From: Novosphingobium profundi
Lineage (GTDB): Bacteria > Pseudomonadota > Alphaproteobacteria > Sphingomonadales > Sphingomonadaceae
DNA length: 64,000 nt
Reading direction: 5' to 3'
NCBI RefSeq assembly: GCF_018491765.1
Contig: NZ_JABWCU010000002.1
Location: 104,955 to 168,954, forward strand
The first letter of the stretch is position 1. Each line of letters begins with the position of its first letter. Positions 54,195-63,596 of the stretch are shown piece by piece. The position numbers were made by a program, and so were the translations under genes. Under the pieces are notes generated by a model. The model was not told the DNA's origin and made no database searches. It saw only the letters and a list, made by a program, of their open reading frames with translations.

Positions 54195-54625
54195 ACGCGC
54201 TCGAGCCGGGGGATCGGCCGCAACCGTTGCGCGAGGCGCGCGCGATGGTTGCGGGCATGAACCCCCGGCTCGACCCGCGCCACTACGTCTTCTGCACGGG
54301 CGCTGCCCACCACCCCGAGGCTCTCGCGACGTTTCGGGAGGACGAGGGGCTTTCGCAGATTCTGCCCCTGGAGGCGGCGCGGGCGGCGCAGTTCCCGGTC
54401 GACCTGGTCATGCGCCGGATCGTGCTCGAGGTCTTCTCGGCGCTCGACGGCTTCGGCCTCACCGCCGCCGTCGCAGGCGCGCTCGCCGAGGCCGGCATTG
54501 CCTGCAACATGGTTGCGGCTTTTCATCACGACCATGTTTTCGTCCCCGCCGATGAGGCGGGCCGCGCCATGGCGGTCCTCTCGGCGCTGCAGGGCGCAGC
54601 GGCAAGCCAGGATGGCAAAGGGTAG
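54191..54625 (+). CDS. ACT-domain protein (DUF2241-like)
   Basis: The 144-residue protein has an N-terminal segment [13 protein letters not shown] and a C-terminal ACT-type fold ([30 protein letters not shown]), the pattern of the small DUF2241/ACT proteins. It probably binds a small molecule, perhaps an amino acid. It starts at GTG 54191, overlapping the hslU stop by 4 bases, so it is cotranscribed with hslVU. Confidence 0.83.
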   Translation: MNALEPGDRPQPLREARAMVAGMNPRLDPRHYVFCTGAAHHPEALATFREDEGLSQILPLEAARAAQFPVDLVMRRIVLEVFSALDGFGLTAAVAGALAEAGIACNMVAAFHHDHVFVPADEAGRAMAVLSALQGAAASQDGKG

Positions 54626-54727
54626 CCAGTAAAGTCGAGCAACCAGGACTTGCCTGTCGCCCTGTAACGGCTAGGCATCGGCGCCTGATAAACCGCAAGA
54701 TGCGAAACGGGAAAGGAAGCCTTCGCG

Positions 54728-54934
54728 ATGTCCGAGTATGAAACCCCCGAGGATCGGCCGATCTATCGCCTGCTGACCGGCAAGGACGACCGTGCCTTTT
54801 GCGAACGGGTGTCCGAAGCGCTCGAGCAAGGTTGGCGGCTCTATGGTTCGCCCTCGCTTAGCTGGGATACGGCCGAAAATTGCATGAAGGCGGCGCAGGC
54901 CGTGGTCTGGCACGAGGCCGACGTCCTGAAGTGA
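54728..54934 (+). CDS. Small DUF1737 protein
   Basis: The 68-residue soluble protein matches the short DUF1737 family: YRLLTGKDDRAFCERVSEAL followed by GWRLYGSPSLSWD and AAQAVVWHE. Its function is unknown. GGAAAGGAAG lies before the ATG. Confidence 0.82.
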   Translation: MSEYETPEDRPIYRLLTGKDDRAFCERVSEALEQGWRLYGSPSLSWDTAENCMKAAQAVVWHEADVLK

Positions 54935-54970
54935 AGTCCTGACCCCATCGGGCTTTTAACCCGGGGACGC

Positions 54971-55168
54971 TCAGTCGCGTACGTTGATCGTCCAGTGGGC
55001 GATGTGGCTGGAGACGGTCCGGATGTCCTGTTTTTCGACCTTCTCGGCGGCGTCGGCGGGGATCGTCATCAGCACGGCGGCGGCGGGAGCCAGCGCGGCG
55101 ATGACGAGGAGCGCCGAGGGCCAGTCGGGCAAGTAGCGAAACGAGGACTTAGCGGACGGGGACTTCAC
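54971..55168 (-). CDS. Small hypothetical membrane protein
   Basis: The 65-residue product has one membrane helix (ALLVIAALAPAAAVLMTIP, about 19-37) and a charged, mostly polar C-terminus. GTG 55168 follows GGAG by 8 bases. No family is recognised. It is 92 bases downstream of the SulP gene on the same strand, with a strong hairpin between, and it could be read as part of that transcript. Confidence 0.5.
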   Translation of the reverse strand: MKSPSAKSSFRYLPDWPSALLVIAALAPAAAVLMTIPADAAEKVEKQDIRTVSSHIAHWTINVRD

Positions 55169-55182
55169 GAGCTCGGCTCCAG

Positions 55183-55224
55183 GGGATTTCGAAGGGTCAG
55201 TTCGATGTTAACCCTCGAAATCCC
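55183..55224 (-). repeat. Long hairpin between the SulP gene and a small gene
   Basis: GGGATTTCGAAGGGT (55183-55197) pairs with 55211-55224 over 14 positions with one bulged base. On the minus strand it lies after the SulP stop and 4 bases before the GGAG site of the small gene. It could terminate the SulP transcript or shield that site. Confidence 0.45.
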
Positions 55225-55260
55225 GTCTGGTTCCTATGAAAAATAGGCAAGCGCCGGTGA

Positions 55261-56745
55261 TCAGTGCGGAACGGTGCCCAGTTCGAAGCCGGTCTTGTCG
55301 TGCGCGGCGAACTTGTCGACGATGTCCGCGCTTGCCGTGTTGTAGCCCACGACGCGCACGTCGGCGCCACCCCGGGCGAGTTCGGCTACGACCTTGTCGA
55401 GCGCCTCGACCGAGGAAATATCCCATAGATGCGCGCCGCTCATGTCGATGACGACCTTGGGGCAGGTTTCGGCGGCGGCGTCCATCTTCTCGATGAAGCG
55501 GTGGACCGAGGCGAAGAAGATCTGCCCGGTGACGCGGTAGGTCGCGGTTTCGCCGTCGACCACGCGTTCGAGCGCGAAGAAGCGCTGAACCTTCTGCGCG
55601 AAGAACACGCCGGAAAGCAGCACACCCACGATCACGCCCTTCGACAGGTCGCTGGTGGCGACCACGGTAACGACCGTGGCGAGCATCACCACCGAGCTCT
55701 GCCAGGGGTGGCGGCGCAAGTTGGGGATCGAGTTCCACGAGAAGGTGCCGATCGAGACCATGATCATGACCGCGACGAGGCTGGGCATCGGCACCTGGCC
55801 GACCCAGGGGCCGAGTGCGGCCAGCAGGATGAAAAGGAACACGCCCGCAACCAGGGTCGAGAGCCGGCCCCGCCCGCCCGAGGTGACGTTGATCACCGAC
55901 TGGCCGATCATCGCGCAGCCGCCCATGCCGCCGAACAGCGCGGCAACGATGTTGGCGATGCCCTGGCCACGGCATTCGACGCGCTTGTAGGAATCGGTGC
56001 CGGTCATGTCGTCGACGATCTGCGCGGTAAGCAGCGTCTCGAGGAGGCCCACGGCCGCCATCGCGAGCGCGGTGGGGGTGATGATGCGCAGCGTCTCGAA
56101 CGTCAGCGGGACATTCGGAAGGCCGAAGCCCGGCAGGCCTTCGGGCAACTTACCCATCTGCCCGACGGTGTTGACCGGCACGTGCCAATAGATCGAGATC
56201 GCGGTCAGAACGCCGATTGCGACGAGCGGTGAGGGGACGAGCGTCGTCACACGCGGCAGCAGGTAGATGATCGCAAGGCCGCCCGCGATCATCGCGTAAG
56301 TCTGCCAGGTGACGTCGGTGAGCTGCGGCAACTGCGCCATGAAGATCAGGATCGCGAGCGCGTTGACGAAGCCGGTGATGACCGAGCGCGAGACGAACTG
56401 CATCGCAAGATTGAGGCGCAGGATGCCGGCGATGATCTGGAACAGGCCCATCAGGATCGTCGCGGCGAAGAGGTAGTCGACGCCGTGTTCGCGTACGAGC
56501 GGGCCAACGAGGACGGCGACGGACGCCGTCGCGGCCGAAACCATGGCGGGGCGTCCACCGGTAAAGGAGATTACGATCGCGATCGCGACCGAGGCCCAGA
56601 GGCCGACCGCGGGATCGACGCCCGCGATGATCGAGAAGCCGATGGCCTCGGGGATCAGGGCGAGGCCGACGACGAGGCCGGAGAGGACATCGGCACGGAT
56701 GTTCGTCCGCCATCCCTGGCGATAGTGGGCGAGAAAGCTGGTCAT
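55261..56745 (-). CDS. SulP-family anion transporter with STAS domain
   Basis: The 494-residue inner-membrane protein has about 12 transmembrane segments, starting [20 protein letters not shown], with the SulP core motifs ([39 protein letters not shown]) and a C-terminal STAS domain ([20 protein letters not shown], about 415-440). It transports sulfate, bicarbonate or another anion. ATG 56745 is chosen over the frame extending to 57036, which overlaps the Atm1 gene. A possible tie to the sulfotransferase gene is speculative. Confidence 0.9.
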   Translation of the reverse strand: MTSFLAHYRQGWRTNIRADVLSGLVVGLALIPEAIGFSIIAGVDPAVGLWASVAIAIVISFTGGRPAMVSAATASVAVLVGPLVREHGVDYLFAATILMGLFQIIAGILRLNLAMQFVSRSVITGFVNALAILIFMAQLPQLTDVTWQTYAMIAGGLAIIYLLPRVTTLVPSPLVAIGVLTAISIYWHVPVNTVGQMGKLPEGLPGFGLPNVPLTFETLRIITPTALAMAAVGLLETLLTAQIVDDMTGTDSYKRVECRGQGIANIVAALFGGMGGCAMIGQSVINVTSGGRGRLSTLVAGVFLFILLAALGPWVGQVPMPSLVAVMIMVSIGTFSWNSIPNLRRHPWQSSVVMLATVVTVVATSDLSKGVIVGVLLSGVFFAQKVQRFFALERVVDGETATYRVTGQIFFASVHRFIEKMDAAAETCPKVVIDMSGAHLWDISSVEALDKVVAELARGGADVRVVGYNTASADIVDKFAAHDKTGFELGTVPH

Positions 56746-56978
56746 TTCGAAATTTTCCGCATCAGGCACATGGGAGCGCCGGGTTGTTGAAATCCGGCGG
56801 TTCGGTGATGGCATGTGTGTGATGTTGCCCGGCGGATCGGCGGCCGGGATAGCCACCCGGAATTGCACCGGGTCCTTGCGAATGCGCGGCCTTTTGCCGG
56901 TAAGCGGGCCGGATGGCAACCCCTGGCGCCTCTTGCGGGTGGAGCGAGGGAAAGCGCCACACCCACCAGAGGCGCGTA

Positions 56979-58805
56979 TCAGGCGAGTTCGGGCGTCTCG
57001 TTCAGGTCGGTCGCCTCGATCGCCTGGCGGGCCCACATCTCGGCGTAGAGCCCGCCAAGCGCCAGCAGTTCGGAATGGCTTGCGGTTTCGACGAGGCGCC
57101 CTTCGCTGAGAACCAGGATGCGGTCCGAAGAGGCAATCGTCGACAGCCGATGGGCGATCGAGAGCGTGGTGCGGTTCCTCGAGACGCGGTCGAGTGTGGC
57201 CAGGATGTCCTTTTCCGTGCGCGTGTCGAGCGCGCTTGTGGCTTCGTCGAGCATGAGGATCGGCGGGTTCTTGACCAGTGTGCGCGCGATCGCCACGCGT
57301 TGCTTCTCGCCGCCCGAAAGCTTGAGTCCGCGCTCGCCCACTTCGGTGTCGAAGCCTTGCGGCAGGCGCTCGATCAACCCCATGAGAGCGGCACCGCGGG
57401 CGGCGGCTTCCACGTCCTGCGATCCGGCACCGTCGCGCCCGTAGGCGATGTTGTAGCCGATGGTGTCGTTGAACAGCACCGAATCCTGCGGGACGATGCC
57501 GATGGCGGCGCGCAGGGAAGCCTGCGTCACCTCGCGGATGTCCTGCCCGTCAATGAGGATGCGCCCTTGCGTCGGGTCGTAGAAGCGGAACAGCAGCCGC
57601 GCGATCGTCGACTTGCCCGCGCCCGAGGGGCCCACCAGCGCCACGTTGTGCCCGCCGGGTACGTGGAAGGAGAGGCCCTTGAGGATCGTGCGGCCCGGCT
57701 CGTAGCCGAAGACCACGTTCTCGAAAGTCACGCTCGGCTCGCGGATCGCCAGTGCGGGGGCGCCTGGGCGGTCGGGCACTTCGACTTCGGTGTCGAGCAG
57801 GCGGAACATCTCGGCCATGTCGATGAGGCCCTGGCGAATGGTGCGGTAGACCATGCCGAGCATGTCGAGCGGGCGGAACAGCTGGGTGAGATAGGTCTGC
57901 ACGAACACCAGCTGGCCGGCGGTGTAGTCGCCCTTGTACCATCCCCAGACGGTCCAGGCGAGCGCCCCGGCCATCAGCAGGTTGGTTACCATGCCTTGCG
58001 CGATGTTGAGGAAGCCCAGCGAGTTCTCGCTCTTGACCGCGGCCTGCGCGTATTCGCGTGTTGCCGCCGCGTAGCGGGCTTCCTCGCGCTTTTCCGCGCC
58101 GAAGTACTTCACCGTCTCGTAGTTGAGCAGCGAATCGACCGCACGGTCGAGCGCTTGCCCGTCGAGGCGGTTCATCTTCTGGCGCAGCGCGGTGCGCCAC
58201 TCGGTGATCGTTCGGGTGACCCAGATGTAGGCGACGATCGCAAGCGCCGTCGCACCGACGAGCCCGAGCCCGAAGTTGAAATAGAAGATCACCGCGACGA
58301 TCGTGAGCTGGAGCACGGTGGGCGCGATGTTGAAGAGCATGAAGTAGAGCATCGTGTCGATGCTCTTGGTGCCGCGCTCGATGGTCTTGGTGATCTCGCC
58401 GGTGCGCCGCGAGAGGTGGAAACGCAGCGACAGGCGGTGGAGCTGGGCGAAGACGTTCTCGGCCAGCGCGCGCGTGGCGTCCTGCCCGACCCGCTCGAAG
58501 ACGATGTTGCGCATGTTGTCGAAGACGGTCTGGAGCAGGCGTCCGGCGGCGTAGCCGAGCACCGTCCAGAGCACGAGCTGCACCATCTTGGGCCCGCTTG
58601 CCCCCATCGCGTCGACCGCCCAGCGCAGCAGGTAGGGCAGCAGAAGCTGGGTGGCCGTGGAGGCGAGGATGAACAGGCAGGCGATGACGATGCGCAGGCG
58701 CAGGCCAGGATTGTCGCGTGGCCACAAGTAGGGAAGGAAGCGCAGCAGCGTGCGCCATCCGTCGTGGCGGGCCTGGGGCATTTCAGTGGCGGTATCGGGA
58801 GGCAT
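56979..58805 (-). CDS. atm1: Atm1-type ABC exporter
   Basis: The 608-residue half-transporter has a six-helix membrane domain and an ATPase domain with Walker A VGPSGAGKST near 397, the LSGGEKQRVAIA signature near 497 and Walker B ILMLDEATS near 521. VKYFGAEKREEARYAAA and the long N-terminal region match bacterial Atm1/ABCB7 exporters, including the length I recall for Novosphingobium NaAtm1. Such exporters move glutathione-metal or glutathione-sulfur species across the inner membrane. The downstream SulP gene lies 233 bases further in the same direction. Confidence 0.92.
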   Translation of the reverse strand: MPPDTATEMPQARHDGWRTLLRFLPYLWPRDNPGLRLRIVIACLFILASTATQLLLPYLLRWAVDAMGASGPKMVQLVLWTVLGYAAGRLLQTVFDNMRNIVFERVGQDATRALAENVFAQLHRLSLRFHLSRRTGEITKTIERGTKSIDTMLYFMLFNIAPTVLQLTIVAVIFYFNFGLGLVGATALAIVAYIWVTRTITEWRTALRQKMNRLDGQALDRAVDSLLNYETVKYFGAEKREEARYAAATREYAQAAVKSENSLGFLNIAQGMVTNLLMAGALAWTVWGWYKGDYTAGQLVFVQTYLTQLFRPLDMLGMVYRTIRQGLIDMAEMFRLLDTEVEVPDRPGAPALAIREPSVTFENVVFGYEPGRTILKGLSFHVPGGHNVALVGPSGAGKSTIARLLFRFYDPTQGRILIDGQDIREVTQASLRAAIGIVPQDSVLFNDTIGYNIAYGRDGAGSQDVEAAARGAALMGLIERLPQGFDTEVGERGLKLSGGEKQRVAIARTLVKNPPILMLDEATSALDTRTEKDILATLDRVSRNRTTLSIAHRLSTIASSDRILVLSEGRLVETASHSELLALGGLYAEMWARQAIEATDLNETPELA

Positions 58806-58875
58806 CGTTGCTATTTAGGGACCCGGTGCCGCGCTGCAAACGTTCGTTTTGGTTGCCGGCGGCATGTCGCGGCGA

Positions 58876-59784
58876 TCATCCGGGCAAGTCGAAGAGGATC
58901 GTGTTGCGATGGAAGTCGATCGCGATGCGCTGGAAGACGCGCAGTTCGCGCATTCCCAGGAACATTGCGGGGCGTTTGTCGAGCCCCAGTTCACGAAAGG
59001 CAGGGCCGTCGGCAAAGGCGAGGAAGAGGTTCTCGACCTGGATCGCGCCGATCGTCAGCTTTTGCCCAAGGCTGTACTCGGCCTGGAGCTGATGCCCGGT
59101 CACGCTCTCGAGCTGCAATTGGCCGAGAACTTTCTCCTTCAGCGCGCGGCGCAGGGCGAGGTTGCCCACGCTCGTGCTCGAGCCGGTGTCGATCACCACG
59201 CGTACGGTAACTCTCCCGATCCGTGCGTGTGTCATGACGAGCCGCCCCGAGCGGCTGCGCGCACGCACCACGATCTCGTAGTCCTTGTCCGCGCGGGGGG
59301 CGATGCTTTCGCTGACGGTAATGCGGTTCGTCGTAAAGTCGAACAGCACGCGCCGGTCCTGAAGGCTGTCGGTGCCGATGATGCCGTCGGCGCCGATATG
59401 CGCATAGTCGAGCAAGGGCGTGGTAAGCCCGCCGAGCAGCAGCGAGCCGATGGCGAGGTTGTCGACTTCGGCGGTGGCCGCCAGCTGGGTTCCCGCCATG
59501 CCGGTTATGGTGATGGAGGGGCCGGCCGGCAGGCCGAGCTCACCGGCGAGGCGCTGTGAAAGCACGGTTGCCTGCGAGCCGGTGTCGAGCAGGAAGTGGT
59601 ACGGGCCGCTGCCCTCGACGAGGACCGGGATCGTCATGCGCGCATCGCGATCGGCATCGCCCTGCAGGAGCTCGTAACTCTCGGGTGGGGCATTGGCCGG
59701 CGGCTCGCCTTGCCGGGCGTGGGCAGGCAGGGCGAGCCCGAGTGCCGCCGCGACCACGATGGAAAGTGGGCGGTTGGATAGCAT
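58876..59784 (-). CDS. Secreted retropepsin-like aspartic protease
   Basis: The 302-residue protein has a signal peptide (SIVVAAALGLALPAHARQ) and two pepsin/retropepsin-like active-site motifs, FLLDTGSQATVLS and VVIDTGSSTSVGN, so it may function as an internally duplicated aspartyl protease in the periplasm. GIIGTDSL fits the family's second hydrophobic-Gly motif. Partner and substrate are unknown. It is transcribed alone or with the Atm1 gene, whose start lies 71 bases downstream on the minus strand. Confidence 0.85.
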   Translation of the reverse strand: MLSNRPLSIVVAAALGLALPAHARQGEPPANAPPESYELLQGDADRDARMTIPVLVEGSGPYHFLLDTGSQATVLSQRLAGELGLPAGPSITITGMAGTQLAATAEVDNLAIGSLLLGGLTTPLLDYAHIGADGIIGTDSLQDRRVLFDFTTNRITVSESIAPRADKDYEIVVRARSRSGRLVMTHARIGRVTVRVVIDTGSSTSVGNLALRRALKEKVLGQLQLESVTGHQLQAEYSLGQKLTIGAIQVENLFLAFADGPAFRELGLDKRPAMFLGMRELRVFQRIAIDFHRNTILFDLPG

Positions 59785-59884
59785 GACATCCTCTCATGCG
59801 ATCCGCCTTGTCGTGCCATCCCTAAGGGGGCGGGCGGTATCGCGAGGAGGACTATAGCACCAATTGGTGAACGAAGCTCTCCGA

Positions 59885-61054
59885 TCAGGGGGGCGGGGCG
59901 ATGTCGCGTCCGGTCATCCCGGCGTCCTCGAAAGCGCGGGCCAGCGCGGCGTCGCGGGTGAAGCGCGCCGGGTCGTGGTCGACGGCGTCCCAGCGTTGCT
60001 CCTTCCACCCCTTCGAGATTGCGCGCATGTGCCGAAAGGCGAATTCGCGCGAGATGTGCGCGTTGTGGCGCGAACCGAAGAGATTGTGGACCGACCACGA
60101 ATGGCGCCGGGCGTGGGTCTTGGCCGGGACGAGGCACCATTTGGCAGGACACACCGTGGGATCGAGGCCATCGCGCCAGGAGAACTCGGCATGCCGCGCG
60201 CCCGAGGCGCAAAGCGCCAAGGGTGTCGTCGCGGAAATCCAGAAGCCCTCGAACTTCACGAAGCCGGAGCGGCTGGCTTCGGTCGCGGCGAAGATCGAGC
60301 GGCCACGATCGGACAGGACGAGTTCGTCGATGTCGAGGTTGAGAACGCTGCGTGCGCGGCGCAGAAACCGGAAGCGGGCGTGCTGGAGCATGCCGGTCTG
60401 GCAGAAATCGCTGTCCCAGGGCGCCTCCACACCGTTGACCGCGCCGGCGGGCCCGCCCGAGGGGCCATAGGGAAAGGGCCAGGAAACGACGACGATACGA
60501 ATGTCCGGGAACCGTGCTCGCAGGCGTTCCTGGAGCGTGCGCCAGTGATAGGCACTCGAGGCGTTGTCGTAGAGCAGGACGGCCTCGGCGCCGTGGATGC
60601 GGGTATAGAAGCGGATCCAGTCCTCGATCCACTCCGGGTCGTTGTCCTTTGACAAGGTGGTGAGAACACGTCGACCGGCGAAAAGTTCGGCGCCATCGGG
60701 CTGGACTGCGATCTCGTGGCGGCCGAGCGCGCCGTCGAGCGTGAAGTGCGCGGCATCGCTGCGCAGCCAGATCTCGCCCCGCTTCTTCGTGCTCACGTGG
60801 CGGGCCTTGGGGAAGAGGCCCGCGAAAGCGCGATCGAAGGGCGAAGATTCGCGCAGCCGGTCGAGGAAGGAGAACAGTGGTGGCCCCTGGAACACGACCT
60901 GGCGATCGGCGCGGTAGACGTCGTAGAACAGCGTGTCCCAGTCGTACTGCGCGGCGTAGCGTGCGTTGCGCAGTTCCTCCGGGCGCGGACAGTCGCGGGC
61001 AAGGCCGCATTCGGCAGGGACACGGCAGGCGGAGAGGGCGATGTCTTGGGACAT
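59885..61054 (-). CDS. Glycosyltransferase family 92-like protein
   Basis: The 389-residue protein resembles GT92-type enzymes: LTTLSKDNDPEWIEDWIRFY near the middle, AEAVLLYDNASSAYHW, LNLDIDELVL with the DxD metal motif and KFEGFWIS. ATG 61054 overlaps the flippase stop by one base; the very long frame that continues through the flippase gene is spurious. In this operon with a flippase and GT2 it would build a second surface glycan. Confidence 0.83.
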   Translation of the reverse strand: MSQDIALSACRVPAECGLARDCPRPEELRNARYAAQYDWDTLFYDVYRADRQVVFQGPPLFSFLDRLRESSPFDRAFAGLFPKARHVSTKKRGEIWLRSDAAHFTLDGALGRHEIAVQPDGAELFAGRRVLTTLSKDNDPEWIEDWIRFYTRIHGAEAVLLYDNASSAYHWRTLQERLRARFPDIRIVVVSWPFPYGPSGGPAGAVNGVEAPWDSDFCQTGMLQHARFRFLRRARSVLNLDIDELVLSDRGRSIFAATEASRSGFVKFEGFWISATTPLALCASGARHAEFSWRDGLDPTVCPAKWCLVPAKTHARRHSWSVHNLFGSRHNAHISREFAFRHMRAISKGWKEQRWDAVDHDPARFTRDAALARAFEDAGMTGRDIAPPP

Positions 61055-62595
61055 CACATCTTCTCCAGCAGCGCGCCGAGGCGCGTCTCGGGGGCGATGG
61101 CGCGCTGGAGAACGGGCAGGCGGATCCCTCGGGCCATGCCATAGAACTCGCCGAGCACCGGGTGGCGCACGAGAAGAAGCGCAAGCAGCCAGCACAGAAC
61201 GCCCGTGAGCACGCAGGCGAGCAAGGGGCCGAAGGTGATCGTCTGCGGGCCGTGCCAGAAGAGATAGGCGAGCGTCAGCGGGGCAAGGGCCGCGAGCGTG
61301 CCGGCCAGGCTCTTGGCATAGAGCTTCAGCCAGTCCGACACTGCGAAGCCGACGAGCCGGTGCATGAAGCCGAAGTAGAGGGCAAGCCAGAGCACCCCGT
61401 AGACGAGCCGCGAGGCCGCCGCACCCTCGACGCCCCACAGGCAGCCGAGCGCAAGAAGGCCGATCGAGAGCGCGGTATCGATCACGTTGTAGGCGAGCAG
61501 GCGGTTCATCCGGCCCAGCAGGATCGGCACTTCGCTCACCATCGGCAAGGCGATATGCAGCGTCGCGTTGAAGGCGACGAGCGAGAGCAGGGGCGCGACA
61601 CCAAGCCAGCTCTCGCCATAGAGCATGCGTACGATCGGCAAGGCGGCAAGGGAAAGCCCGGTCATGCCCGGCCAGACGATCGCCGAATAGCCGGCGCAGA
61701 CGCGCAAGTACGCAGGACCGAGCGCCTCGCCCCGATCGCGGATGCGCGCGAAGGCCGGATAGAGCACCGATCCGATCGCGCCCGAGATCAGCATCTGGAA
61801 CTGGTCGGAAAGGCTTACCGCGCGGCTGTAGAGACCGACCGCAGAGAGCGAGAGAAGCTTGCCCACCACCATGTCCGGCGAGCGCGTCCCCAGCGCTCCC
61901 GAAACGTAGAGCGCCGATGAGCGGGTCCCGAAGGCGAAGACCGCGCCGGAGCCGGTCAGGTGCAGGCGCCGGGGCAGGGCCGGTCGCAGGATCTGGGCGA
62001 TCGTCCCGCGCGCCAGGCCCGAGGCGACCGTCGCCCAGGCCAGTGCGAACGAGGAATAACCCGCCGCGGCAAGGCCGAGCGCGACCCCTGCCTGCGCGCA
62101 GGCCCCGCCAACATTGACGGCGAAGTGCCCACGAAACTGCATGTCGCGCGCCATCAGCGCGAGGGGCACGATGGCCAGCGGCAGGAAGAAGTAGCTCGAT
62201 CCGATGACCACCAGCAGCGGTGCGAGGTCGGGCATCGCGTAAAGGCGGGCCAGTGGCCAGGCCAGCGCCATGACCACACCGGCCACAAGCAGCGAAAACA
62301 GGAGGGCGATCGAACTGCAGCGTTCTATTTCGGCGTGCTCCAGTCGCGGTAAGCCGGAGATGTAGCGCGAGAGCCCGAAATCCTGGAGCACGGCAACCAG
62401 CAATGCGGCCGCCATCGCGATCGAGAACAGGCCCACTTCGGCGGGCGTCAAAAAGAAGCGCGAGATCAGCACCGAGCTCGCGAACTGGAGCGCGAAGGCG
62501 AGGTACTGGCTCGCCATCGCCCAGATGGCCGCTCCGCGCACACTCATCGCCGGCGTGGGGGAGGGCGCTTCGGTCATGTCGGGATTGTCGGACAT
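61054..62595 (-). CDS. Wzx-like polysaccharide flippase
   Basis: The 513-residue protein has about 12-14 membrane segments in the MATE/polysaccharide-flippase fold. ISRFFLTPAEVGLFSIAMAA and RSPDMVVGKLLSLSAVGLYS are characteristic. It is a second flippase, distinct from that at 33.5-34.9 kb. ATG 62595 is chosen over the frame reaching 62685. Its gene is 8 bases downstream of the GT2 gene. Confidence 0.88.
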   Translation of the reverse strand: MSDNPDMTEAPSPTPAMSVRGAAIWAMASQYLAFALQFASSVLISRFFLTPAEVGLFSIAMAAALLVAVLQDFGLSRYISGLPRLEHAEIERCSSIALLFSLLVAGVVMALAWPLARLYAMPDLAPLLVVIGSSYFFLPLAIVPLALMARDMQFRGHFAVNVGGACAQAGVALGLAAAGYSSFALAWATVASGLARGTIAQILRPALPRRLHLTGSGAVFAFGTRSSALYVSGALGTRSPDMVVGKLLSLSAVGLYSRAVSLSDQFQMLISGAIGSVLYPAFARIRDRGEALGPAYLRVCAGYSAIVWPGMTGLSLAALPIVRMLYGESWLGVAPLLSLVAFNATLHIALPMVSEVPILLGRMNRLLAYNVIDTALSIGLLALGCLWGVEGAAASRLVYGVLWLALYFGFMHRLVGFAVSDWLKLYAKSLAGTLAALAPLTLAYLFWHGPQTITFGPLLACVLTGVLCWLLALLLVRHPVLGEFYGMARGIRLPVLQRAIAPETRLGALLEKM

Positions 62596-62603
62596 CGGGC
62601 AAT

Positions 62604-63596
62604 TCACCCCAGCGCCAGAAGCGCGGCGAGGTGGGCGGCCTTGCGCGGCATGCCAAAAGCGGCAAGCCGGGCCGCCGCGCGCCACAGCCCGGGGGTGCGG
62701 CCACCTTCGCGAACATATTGGCAGAGCAGGGCGAAGCCGTCCTCGGCCATCGCCTTGCGCGAATAGAGCAAGTTGGGGGCGACCTGGCGGCGAACCTCGC
62801 GCGCGGTGCCCTCGCGTCCGAACAGAGCGTCGAGCGTGTCCAGCGAGGGCAGTTGCGCAAGGGTGGCGGTCGGGTCGGGTCGTCCTGCCGATCGTTCCCG
62901 GTAGGCCGTCTTGGCGATGGCGGCGCCGATCTGCTGTTCCGTGATGTGGCGGCTCGAGACCTGCTCGTCATAGTGGCGATAGCGGACCAATCGCTCGGGT
63001 ATGTTGCCAAGCCGGGTGACACTGGCGAGCCGCAGCCACAGGTCGTAGTCCTCGCAGTGGCGAAAGGCCGCGTGGTATCCCCCGACCGAGCGGACGACGT
63101 CGCGTCGCATCATGGCTGCCGGATGGCAGATGAGCGGTTGATCCTTCTCGATGGCTTCGAGGAAGGAGGCGTGGTCGACGGGATGGTCGCGGCCGTGCAG
63201 GCGGTACGGCTTGCCGGCTTCGTCGATGTCGAGAGTCCAGGTCCCGACCACACCATAGTCGGGATGGGCCTCGAGGAAGGTGTGCTGTGCGCCGAAGCGC
63301 TCGGGCAGGCAGACGTCGTCCGCGTCCATCCGCGCAAAGAGCGGGGCCTGCGCGCGCTCGAGCAATTCGTTGAGGCTGGCGATCAGGCCGCGGTTTTCGC
63401 GAATGACCGGGCGAATGCGCGCGTCGCGTCCGGCATAGGCGCAGATGATGTCTGCGGACCCGTCGGTCGATCCGTCATCGACGATGAGGAATTCGAAATC
63501 CGCGAAGCTTTGCCCGAGTACGCTATCAATGGCGTCGGCCAGGAAGCGCTCGGCATTGTAGACACTCATTGCAACGCTGATTGCCGGCACCGGCAT
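62604..63596 (-). CDS. Glycosyltransferase family 2
   Basis: The 330-residue GT-A enzyme has ISVAMSVYNAERFLADAIDS, FLIVDDGSTDGSADI with the nucleotide-binding Asp pair, LFARMDADDVCLPERF with the metal DxD, and HCEDYDLWLRLA. ATG 63596 follows GAGG by 7 bases; the frame to 63683 is rejected. It is the first gene of the 59.9-63.6 kb glycan operon. Sugar and acceptor are unknown. Confidence 0.9.
   Translation of the reverse strand: MPVPAISVAMSVYNAERFLADAIDSVLGQSFADFEFLIVDDGSTDGSADIICAYAGRDARIRPVIRENRGLIASLNELLERAQAPLFARMDADDVCLPERFGAQHTFLEAHPDYGVVGTWTLDIDEAGKPYRLHGRDHPVDHASFLEAIEKDQPLICHPAAMMRRDVVRSVGGYHAAFRHCEDYDLWLRLASVTRLGNIPERLVRYRHYDEQVSSRHITEQQIGAAIAKTAYRERSAGRPDPTATLAQLPSLDTLDALFGREGTAREVRRQVAPNLLYSRKAMAEDGFALLCQYVREGGRTPGLWRAAARLAAFGMPRKAAHLAALLALG

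Noticed and set aside
56913..59210. A 765-codon plus-strand frame across the Atm1 and protease genes
   Set aside because: It is antisense to two well-supported genes and has histidine- and arginine-rich, family-free content typical of high-GC shadows.
59885..63022. A 1045-codon frame on the minus strand spanning GT92, flippase and GT2 genes
   Set aside because: Beyond 61054 it is an out-of-frame shadow with arginine-, alanine- and proline-rich content. The real flippase and GT2 frames there have clear family motifs.
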